Origin: Rodentolepis nana
Lineage: Eukaryota > Platyhelminthes > Cestoda > Cyclophyllidea > Hymenolepididae
DNA length: 18,233 bases
Assembly: GCA_900617975.1 (NCBI GenBank)
Contig: UZAE01000785.1
Coordinates: forward strand, 1 to 18,233
Direction of reading: 5' to 3'
Below, one piece after another: positions 10,951-18,233 of the stretch. Position 1 is the stretch's first letter; every line of letters begins with the position of its first letter. A program made the translations under genes and the position numbers. Below the pieces are notes generated by a model. It was not told the origin of the DNA. It worked only from the letters and a program-made list of their open reading frames with translations, and searched no databases.

Positions 10951-12089
10951 TTCATACACACTTTATATTCATTTTCAATATAATCTATATTTCACACAAC
11001 AAATGACCAAATAATATTCTGTATAGAATTTTTAAACGGAATTATATGTGTAAATCAATAAGCAAATGTTTGAAATGTGATATTTTATGAATCGGTTTAT
11101 TTCCAAACAAAAAACGTTAATACCAGAATACCTTTAAAAATATCAAAACACTTGGTTCTATCTATCCCTTTCCTTTTAATTGCATACCTTGAAAATGTTG
11201 GTAATTATTTGAGCTAATTGGATAAGTAATTCAGACAACGTAAAGGCACAAAATTGACTTCAAGTTGAATATCAATTTTTAATAAACAGCTTTGATTGCT
11301 TTAAATAAACTTAAGTAAATTCAATAACAGAAAATTTAAAATATTAACATGTTGATGCCTAGGAGCTCGTCCAAGACAAACAGGAAGATACTGAATTAAT
11401 GATGTCTTGGAGCACATTCGCAAAAACTTTAATAAAAAATGCGCACAAATTACAATTTGAATATCAAATGAATTCCATTTCACTTTCTATTCCAGTTCAT
11501 TATATACGGTATAAATTGACAAATTTCCAAAATGTATAAGCATATAAATTTTTATGGAGAGTATTTGACCAAATCAAAGAATAGCTAGACGAAATGAAAA
11601 CTCCCAAAGTATCATAATTAGACAGCAACTAACTTTCCTTAACGATTCTTATTAACTTTTGATTGTTGTATAAAAGAACGTTTTAAACGAAAACCTTAGA
11701 AATTAGGAATATCCTTTAACTTTCCCCGGAAAAAAATTATTGAATGAGTCAATGAATTTATTATGAATAAAATAATGAGCGAAAACAAGTATAAAATTTC
11801 ATATCACTCGTTTATCGGTAATATAATATAATATATAAAGTTAAAATAATATAATAAGGTAATATTTGTTATATACTATTTTTTATCATTAAAGATTACA
11901 CTTTTCTATATTTGTTGTTGTTAAAATATATTTTGACCTAGTTCAATCAGCTGTTTTCTTTTATTCATGCGCTCTGTGTCTGTGGAGTCTTGCGCGTTTC
12001 CATAATCACGCTTCTGGCTTGTATTTTCGGACGCTTAATTTCTTACTTTATCGAATTCAGTTTGTAACACTTTATGACTACAAATACAG
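10951..12089. other. intergenic region between the two plus-strand genes
   Basis: It holds the 3' flank of the LRRC14-like gene, an A/T-rich low-complexity patch at about 11818-11890 with repeated TATAATA, and the 5' flank of the next gene. The bases just before the ATG at 12090 read TACAAATACAG, so a 5'-untranslated intron or a trans-splice acceptor directly before the start codon is possible. I see no other gene. Confidence 0.55.
11281..11286 (+). terminator. candidate poly(A) signal of the LRRC14-like gene
   Basis: This is the first canonical AATAAA I find after the stop at 10950, about 330 nt downstream. In DNA this rich in A and T the motif can occur by chance. Confidence 0.4.
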
Positions 12090-14680
12090 ATGTTGCAAAT
12101 GTTTAGAACAGCTTTTTCTTCAAATCTTCGACGGCAAATTATTGCAACTGCTCTCTGTACCGGAGCAGCGTATCGTGTGTATTCAACTTGGAATACCTCC
12201 TTCATAAATCGGACACAAAAAAATGTGCTTCCATTTGTCTTACCTGTTATCGCCTGTTCTCATCCCAGACGCTTCCCACTTATGGCAAACAGTTTCGAAA
12301 CAGAAAATGATTCTTCAATTGACGATCCCAATGAAAATGAGCACCATTGGAGACGTGTCGCAAAATTAGATTTCCTTCAAAACTGGATTGAAGAACAGAT
12401 TCCCTTAACTTTTACGCGTGGTTTACTAGACACAATTAATATACTTGATTCCAATACAATTCTTGAATTCGAAAGATTAGGTGCCCCTTCATTACTTCTG
12501 AGGTATTTTTGCGGATGGTTATTTTGCATTGTTTTACTATATTTGAATGCAACATTAGTATTTCAATACCCATTTTCCTTTTGGTAGGAGTTCTGCACAA
12601 GCTAATTTCGCATTTGCTCTCCTCCGTACATATTTCTTCCTCATTTCCGCTTCAAGACGAATAGAGGTCTTGAATATTATTATAGATGGCAAGAACTGGG
12701 CTGTAGAGACGCATCTTCGACTTGTCCTCCTTCCTTCACCCTCTCGTGAGGATCGCACTTTGCCTCCCCACAAACTCAGAAAGGTTCTTGAATCTAAAGC
12801 AAGGTAAGTTCACCTTATTCTAGTAAACCTAAATATTCACCTCATTTGTTAATTACCTCAATAAATTCGGTATCTTCAATATTTATTAGTGTAAATTGTG
12901 AGTGAAATGGCATTGTCTGATGCCTATATGTGATGACATTTCAGGTTATTCGAATCATGGTTAGATTTCTATATAACTAATATATGACATGCACAAAGGT
13001 TCGGTCTTATCAGTGGGTAGTGAACGGTTTATAGTTAGACTAATATTACTCTGAAAGAATGGCTAATATGCGGTCAATAATATTTTAATGAGAGAGTATT
13101 TAAATAGGCCTGTTTAGAATTGCCATGAATTTATGGGTTATTGTTAACTATCGGCCTTTTGCGTTGGTTACTTAGTTACCCTAAAATATTTTTTTTCATT
13201 TCTATTTTTCCTTGTTAATTTTAGTCTATTTAACTCGGTTTTTATATTTGCTTATGAGCACTGTTTATTTAAATTTAAAGTGATTTGCTTTTAGAACAAA
13301 TTATAAGATAAATCTTCGTTTTTTGACAACTTTGAGATTGCTAGGGAAGTTTTTTCAGCTCTCATTTTGTTTAGATTTTCTTATTATACACCAACTGAAA
13401 TTTTACTAACCTTCATCAGTCGGATTTAAAATATGAGGTTGATCATTTTGCTTATTAATTGTGCACCGGTGAACTTTGACCTCGCGACCTCTTATATTTA
13501 ATGATGGCTTGATGACGCACTCAGCTATAACCCAATAAATCATATTTAAGGCTTTGTATGTTAGGGATTATTGAAGCGTTGAAAGTTCAAAAGTTTTTCA
13601 AAGATTATTGGACTAGATATTAATAAACGATTCGGATTCATTTGTTCCCCTTTATTCTCTGCAGAGTTTCAATTGGTTTTTTAAGTGCTCCCTCTTTATG
13701 CTAGTTGTTTATATGTAAACTGACTATTGGAGATTTGGAACTGCTTATTCGTAGATTAACAGTTAACAAAGCTTACTTGAGCACTCATGCTTATTTAGGA
13801 TTAACTGAATGGTATTGAAAATCAATGTTTGGTTTTCCCTTTCTTAATTATAGATGGATCGAATTCCGAGTTATCTTCCATTTGAACAAAAAAGGTGACA
13901 TCTCTCTTGTCAAGATAACAAGGGTATGAATTCTCCCTAAAATCAGCTAGTTTTTTAACTTATATTTGTCAAGTTGATATGATATTTTTATTTACAATTT
14001 TAGATTAATCAGCGTGATTCTCATGAATGGTCTCTTTCAAGGACACAAATGCGTAGATATGTCCCTGTTGCCCAAGGTTTTGCTATCCCTCTCATAACCC
14101 TCGATTCCTCTAAACCCGATGACATTGATCTCCAACTTGACCATATACTCTCACATCTTGAAGTTCTATTCAAGAAGGGCTCTCCCGTTGATATTGATCT
14201 CTATTCTAGTTTAAAGAAATGGGAGAACTATGTTTGCAACGTTCTATATGAGGCGAGCAAAAGGAACAACAGACAAATTTCCTCAAATGCCAAAACCCGA
14301 ACCTCTGACCATCAAGTCGTCATACCTCTCCTTACTGCCTTCCCCTGTATCTCAGGCTTTTTTTCGTTCTCCCAATCTGTCGCGTAAAAGTATTGACGCA
14401 TTAACCCTCTCCCTGAACACATTTTTCCCACTGTGTATAGCAATTATTGTAGTAATCATAGTGAGTAGATATTTCTTATGCTATAGTTCACCGTGAACTT
14501 CGTACTTCCTTTTGTTTGGACATTTTTATATCTGCGTGGAAAATGGAGATCATCATTTGTTATTTTCCATTTTTCAACCTATTGTGAATTAAGATGCTTT
14601 ATTAATTACAGATATTAAGTATTAGCTTGTGTACGCTTTTACCAGCAGATGCAGAATTCGGCCACAGAAGAGGTATATAA
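12090..14680 (+). CDS. C6orf136: C6orf136-like protein (DUF2358 family), six exons
   Basis: Exons: 12090-12502, 12588-12803, 13854-13923, 14004-14315, 14356-14460, 14612-14680, giving 394 residues. An in-frame TGA precedes the first ATG. The N-terminus MLQMFRTAFSSNLRRQ is Arg-rich without acidic residues, a plausible mitochondrial presequence. The core runs IPLTFTRGLLDT, FALLRTYFFLISASRRIEVL, KNWAVETHLRLVLLP, then WIEFRVIFHLNKKGDISLVK. It matches in order the human C6orf136 landmarks LPNLFLQ, SLTLCRFLAWNYFAHLRLEVL, NWTLQARWRLVGLP and YDAYSTFYLNSSGLICRHRL. This family is conserved but of unknown biochemical function; an NTF2-like fold is my inference. The tail LNTFFPLCIAIIVVII is hydrophobic and continues in phase 0 across the last intron (GTGAGT donor, ATTACAG acceptor) to a TAA at 14678. 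The 14316-14355 gap is uncertain; without it the protein would be 360 residues and end at 14387. Confidence 0.8.
12804..13853 (+). other. 1.05-kb intron of the C6orf136-like gene
   Basis: The ends are GCAAG|GTAAGT and TTAATTATAG, joined in phase 2 through an Arg codon. The interior is AT-rich with no open frame or repeat that I can support. Confidence 0.8.
14316..14355 (+). other. putative 40-nt micro-intron
   Basis: The frame that carries the C6orf136 homology must shift by one to reach the hydrophobic tail frame. Removing 40 nt (or 37 nt from a GT at 14319) does this. The right end has a long pyrimidine tract and CTGTATCTCAG, a good acceptor. The donors (CAA|GTCGTC or GTC|GTCATA) are weak. 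Alternatives are a 64-nt intron 14209-14272, other donors, an assembly indel, or a genuine early stop at 14387. Confidence 0.5.
14598..14603 (-). terminator. candidate poly(A) signal of the minus-strand gene
   Basis: AATAAA read on the minus strand, about 125 nt past the stop at 14726. It lies inside the last intron of the convergent plus-strand gene. Confidence 0.4.
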
Positions 14681-14725
14681 TCTATTTGTGTATTTGGGGC
14701 CTTCCAATAAGCACTCGTTCTGATA

Positions 14726-17700
14726 TTAGTATTTGTGTAATAGTACTGTTTCGTGAATGCCTCTAGGTAGCTGATCGTACAAACCAATTTCATTCGTGGT
14801 AAATTCCCATTGGAGTCGTTGGTTTATATCGGGGTAAATATAGGGAATAAAACGAGCTGACCGGGTTGTACTCGATGGTCTACCAATAAGCTGAAAAATA
14901 ACCGTATTTGTTAGTGAAAGCATTCTTCAAATCTGCAAATCGATCTCACCTAAAGTTAATTCCAACATCTAAAAGTTAACCCGCAACCACGATATTTGTT
15001 TATATCGGGGTGTGTGATAGACTTACCTCCACGTGGTGCACCCTGGGCAAAGTATACTCATACGCAAGAAAGTCTATTATTCGGCAGTTGACTTCTCACT
15101 TGAAATTACCCTCACCTCTTTGTATGTCATATTCCACCACTTCCACAGTACTCACCTCAATTTTTTCCACCTTTGTGTCTATCTCTTTTACATCTGTGAG
15201 TCACTCTTCTGTTCCCCCTCTCCACTTCTTCTCACTTCGATTACTCTCCTCCCTTCTGTGAAGCCTGAAATCAACTAAAGGGCTCATTTTAACTATCAAA
15301 ACGTCTGCCATTTGATATAAATGAATAAATATTTGCTTATATCAAATGACAGGCTTTACGATAGTTATCATTAGCCCTTTAGTTGACTTCAGGCATCACA
15401 AAGGGGAAGGAACATCAAAGTGAAAAAAGTCGCGATTGGGGGGGGGGGACAGAAGAGTTTTTAGGGTGTAAAAGAGACATACACAGGTTCTGCAAGCATT
15501 AACTTGAAGTATTCCAAGTGTAACATATTTTTCGACATTATCATTTATTAGCTTGCAGCTATTCAGGTCATTCGTTGACCCAGAAGCTTACTTATTCACA
15601 TCGGCAGTGCATTGGATTGTGCGAAAATAAGGTTAGGAATGAAGCCCTACTGTCTAGTGTTGAAATGCCTGACTTAGAGAATAGTATGCTGTTACTTCAG
15701 TGATTGATGCTCATTCACACGAAGGAGAAGGCTTTTAACGTTGCGCTGTTCTCTACTTGACTTAGATTGAAGATCGGTCAGTGAAATGATGACACCATTT
15801 TGATTGACACTAAACTTACAGCTTGGGGGGGGGGGGGGGGGAGGGGAGACCTTGGGATACCACCTACTCTAATTCCAAGAGTAAGGACCTCTTTTTCACA
15901 ATGGAGCCGTTTGAATTTGTTTACGTATTTCGTTCTTGTCTTTGATACTTTTCACGTTATTTAAAAAAGAAGCCAGAATTGAGAATATTTTAGCATTTAG
16001 TTATTTTCACGGATTTCGGTTCAGTCAATTGGTAAAGGTGGCGACATATTTTGTTGAAGAGATAAGCCCAGGAAGTTGCTTATATATTTACAAGATAGCA
16101 GTTGCTATTATAGGGATAAATTTAACGTAAGCTGAAGATTGGAACGAATGATTTGCTTCTAATGGCGAGCACACAGTAACAAAGTTTTGGCAATTCATTT
16201 TCAGTTAATCACTTTACCAGGTGACACAACTGCGAACTTCATCAGTTAATTACCGATCCTATAGAAGATTCATCCGCATATATTGTTGGGATTCCTACAA
16301 TAATTTTTAAAGCCACTTTTTCAATAAATATTAAGCATGCAACTTCGTTTAATAGTTTCAATGAGCCAATTGTCAATTTGACTGATAGTTGCTTTAAAAG
16401 TTCATTGTACCCTACTTAGTTTCTCGTCAATACTTTTATCATATTCTTACCTAGGTGTCATAACATGGACTTCTCTAAGCCTAAATGAACAAGAAACACA
16501 ACGAAAGTCTTGAACTTAGTCGGCATGGTTCTTATTACTCTTCCATACACAAAGAAGAAGAGGAATGGTTAACCCTCCTCCTCATCTCTGTATCTTTGAT
16601 AAATGAGCGCGTTATCTACCTGATACATTACACTGGTGCGCGAGAGTAATAAACGACGAAACTTTTGCTCGAGGACAGACTTCCGATCGAGAAATTTCTA
16701 TGAGTTCTTCTAATGGCGTCAAAAATCTTCTCAGCAAAAGCGTACTTTAACTTAAATATGCTACAATTTCTAGCAGCATATTGTTAGTTCACTTTACCAA
16801 GAACTTAAGTAGCCAATTTGATTGTAAAGGATGGAGTAAAAAACTCTATTTTATTATTTTTTGCTTAGTAATCTTTTATTCGATATTTCAGAAACTCCAA
16901 TCGGAAATAGGAAAAGTGCAACGGAAAAAACGAAAAGTACATCTTCGCATTTGGTTGTGAATATTGCGTCGAATTAATGTCAAACTTTTGAGTTGACAAG
17001 GCATAAAAGTACCAATATCAATAGAAGTCGCACCAAACTGAAATACTTTTCAAAAAAATCTTTGGCCAATTATCAAAGATTTCTCTAGTTTGTTAGCGAG
17101 GTCCTCCTTTAAGCTTAATTCTTGTAATTTAGGTTTTTGAGGAAAATAACAATGAGAAATAAGCTAATTTCACTTTGTAGTGGATTGCTATACTATAAAG
17201 CCTTGACCATACCCAGTAATCTCTATGATGTATTCTCCTGTGCTTAGGAAGACTCCCAGAATTACCCAAGCTGCCAAAAAGAAACCATAGACTTTGGCCT
17301 CCACTTTTGTCGTACTAAAGTTGGTTTCCCCACAACATTGAATAACTGATTGCATGTGTAAAGTGAGCAGAAGCTAATAAACTTGAGTTGCACAAATTAG
17401 AATAATCAGGTGGATTTCAAAGTGCCCCTTTTAGGAACTAAACCATCTGCCTGTAAAGAAAACGAGAACTCTATTGTGAGGCCACAACGCTAGGAAGGCC
17501 AAACCAAGCGGTCAATTGAGAACACCATCAGTCTCAAGCGTACTGACGTGCAATTTCTCGAGTTGGGGAGTAAGCATGCTCGAGAGTGCATGGACCTCTA
17601 GGCCAGCCAGTAACCAAAAGTTGCTGCATTTTTGGCTTACCCTATAATGGTCCTGTGTCAAGGCTCCACAACTAGAATAAAACACTTTCGCACAATACCC

Positions 17701-17789
17701 TCTGTTTCCACAACATTGTTGAGGTAGCTCAGCTTTTCTCTTACTATGCGATTTCGCCGAGGTTGAGACAAGTCCCAATTAAGTGACAT
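14726..17789 (-). CDS. five-exon gene for a predicted membrane protein of unknown family
   Basis: Exons on the minus strand: 17789-17699, 17345-17213, 16744-16620, 16294-16254 and 14890-14726. Together they make 555 nt, or 184 residues plus stop. Phases are 1, 2, 1 and 0, and every junction agrees. The start is the first ATG after an in-frame TAA. Exon 1 is charged (RRNRIVREKLSYLNNVVETE). Exon 2 begins IQCCGETNFSTTKVEAKVYG and carries one hydrophobic segment, FFLAAWVILGVFLS, at about residues 52-65. Exon 3 includes LEELIEISRSEVCPRAKVSS, exon 4 IPTIYADESSIGS, and exon 5 contains SARFIPYIYPDINQRLQWEF and LYDQLPRGIHETVLLHKY. The best acceptor is TTATTTTTCAG before exon 5. The weakest site is the acceptor of exon 3 (TTAAAG), which lacks a pyrimidine tract. 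A single-pass protein with its C-terminal half outside the bilayer is inferred. I recognise no family. A CCG motif recalls tetraspanins, but the other cysteines and membrane helices are missing. Confidence 0.55.
14846..14851 (+). terminator. candidate poly(A) signal of the C6orf136-like gene
   Basis: AATAAA about 165 nt past the stop at 14680. It lies inside the final coding exon of the minus-strand gene, so the two transcripts would overlap tail to tail. Confidence 0.45.
15007..15330 (+). repeat. dispersed repeat, copy C (full length)
   Basis: It has the same left edge (GGGGTGTGTGATAGACTTAC) and the same internal order as copy A. It ends GATATAAATGAATAAAT. It lies in the last intron of the minus-strand gene. 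The two overlapping plus open frames here (15010-15278) are translations of the repeat. Confidence 0.85.
15257..15400. repeat. imperfect inverted repeat of 64-nt arms
   Basis: The tail of copy C (15257-15320) pairs with the tail of copy D (15337-15400) around a 16-nt spacer. By eye about 85% of positions match. A transcript in either direction could fold into a long hairpin. Confidence 0.8.
15337..15488 (-). repeat. dispersed repeat, copy D, truncated
   Basis: This is the reverse complement of the right half of the family, starting at the tail and ending near CCTGTGTATGTCTC. The left half is missing. Loss of the end opposite the A/T tail is the usual form of truncation in target-primed retroposition. 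A poly-G run interrupts it. Confidence 0.8.
15438..15448. repeat. poly-G run of 11
   Basis: An uninterrupted run of G inside repeat copy D, at the place where copy A has a run of six C. Confidence 0.9.
15489..16253 (-). other. remainder of the last intron of the minus-strand gene
   Basis: Apart from the long G run at 15825-15841, I see only noncoding DNA. A plus frame open at 15936-16130 has no recognisable motif and I leave it out. On the minus strand the intron begins GTAATT at 16253. Confidence 0.5.
15825..15841. repeat. poly-G run of 17
   Basis: An uninterrupted run of 17 G, followed by A and GGGG. The length is probably unreliable in any assembly. Confidence 0.9.
16451..16480 (-). other. 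candidate 30-nt microexon with strong splice sites
   Basis: On the minus strand the sequence TTTCTTGTTCATTTAG stands directly before 30 nt that end in CCTAG|GTAAGAAT, so both sites are close to consensus. It sits between exons 3 and 4 of the minus-strand gene. Spliced in after exon 3 (phase 1) it reads into a TGA after seven codons, so inclusion would truncate the protein. Confidence 0.35.
16745..17212 (-). other. second intron of the minus-strand gene
   Basis: It runs from ACTGG|GTATGG (minus) to GTTAAAG. A possible branch-point CTAAC lies about 40 nt before the acceptor. Nothing else is visible in this stretch. Confidence 0.45.
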
Positions 17790-18233
17790 CCGCAATTACT
17801 ACACGACCTTAATTCCAGAGAAAAGCAGACAAAGTGATGCGTGATAATGGCTAACAAATAAAAAACCCATATATAGGAAACAGGAGAGCTGTTGTTTCTT
17901 CAATCCAATTGCCCAAAGGACAAAGGCCAAAATCTACCAGTCGTTTTCTGTTATGCTAAGAACAGGAAGATCTCTTTGGGATGTTCGAAATGTCCAGCTC
18001 GCGTACACTCTCAAATTTATAATTAAGCATAAACATTTCAATGTTAAAAGGATGTGAAAAAAAATATTTGCATCATCAAATTTGGCCTCTTAGAGATACT
18101 AACCTTGCAACTGCGAGAGTAAAGGATGAGTTTAGCTTGAAGTGGTTAGTTGCACTAATTAGCCTTGGTTTAGGTCCATAAACGTGCTCATCCCGCAAAT
18201 GATTTTTCAGTTCAGCCATGTCATCCACCCCCC
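17790..18233. other. 5' flank of the minus-strand gene to the window end
   Basis: An in-frame TAA lies close upstream of the proposed ATG, and a TAG at about 17805 could be a splice acceptor for a leader or a 5'-untranslated exon. I see no TATA box I would defend and no other gene. The window ends in a C-rich run. Confidence 0.4.

Noticed and set aside
17213..17710. Two CAATGTTGTGG motifs (near 17710 and 17335, minus strand), suggesting a duplicated exon
   Set aside because: Similarity beyond the shared 11 bases is weak, and the two motifs are read in different frames in the proposed gene.
17512..17778. An 88-codon minus-strand open frame with a QQCCG motif, considered as a tetraspanin fragment
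   Set aside because: Another frame of the same DNA starts with ATG and splices in phase to four further exons. The open frame itself lacks the remaining tetraspanin cysteines and helices.

Overview
The window looks like nuclear DNA of an AT-rich invertebrate animal. Genes are split by spliceosomal introns with GT..AG ends, the noncoding DNA is full of A/T runs and short satellites, and the recognisable proteins belong to animal families. Very short introns (about 79-85 nt, and possibly 40 nt) sit beside kilobase introns, which would suit a flatworm, but that is an inference and I cannot name the species. The window begins in a poly-C run and ends in a C-rich run, so it may be a whole assembly contig broken at homopolymers.

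Three protein genes can be read by joining exons by hand. (1) Plus strand, from off the left edge (first candidate exon near 388-650) to 10950: a leucine-rich-repeat protein of the LRRC14/PRAME family. Its C-terminal four exons (5661-10950) are clear, and two upstream exons are candidates. (2) Plus strand, 12090-14680: a homologue of the uncharacterised conserved protein C6orf136 (DUF2358) with a likely mitochondrial presequence and a C-terminal hydrophobic tail completed by splicing. (3) Minus strand, 17789 down to 14726: a five-exon gene predicted to encode a 184-residue protein with one membrane segment, in a family I do not recognise. All its intron phases agree. Its longest exon-containing open frame in one place is only about 65 codons, so it is easily missed.

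Genes 2 and 3 converge: their stop codons are 45 bases apart and each candidate poly(A) signal lies inside the other gene. No functional link among the three genes is visible.

A dispersed repeat family of about 325 bp occurs four times: 1058-1380 (+), 6483-6876 (-), 15007-15330 (+) and a truncated copy 15337-15488 (-). The last two lie tail to tail and form a large imperfect hairpin. The minus-strand copy puts a perfect consensus 5' splice site on the sense strand of an LRRC14-like intron. The rest is intron or intergenic DNA with microsatellites and G runs. I found no rRNA, tRNA, CRISPR array or complete transposon.
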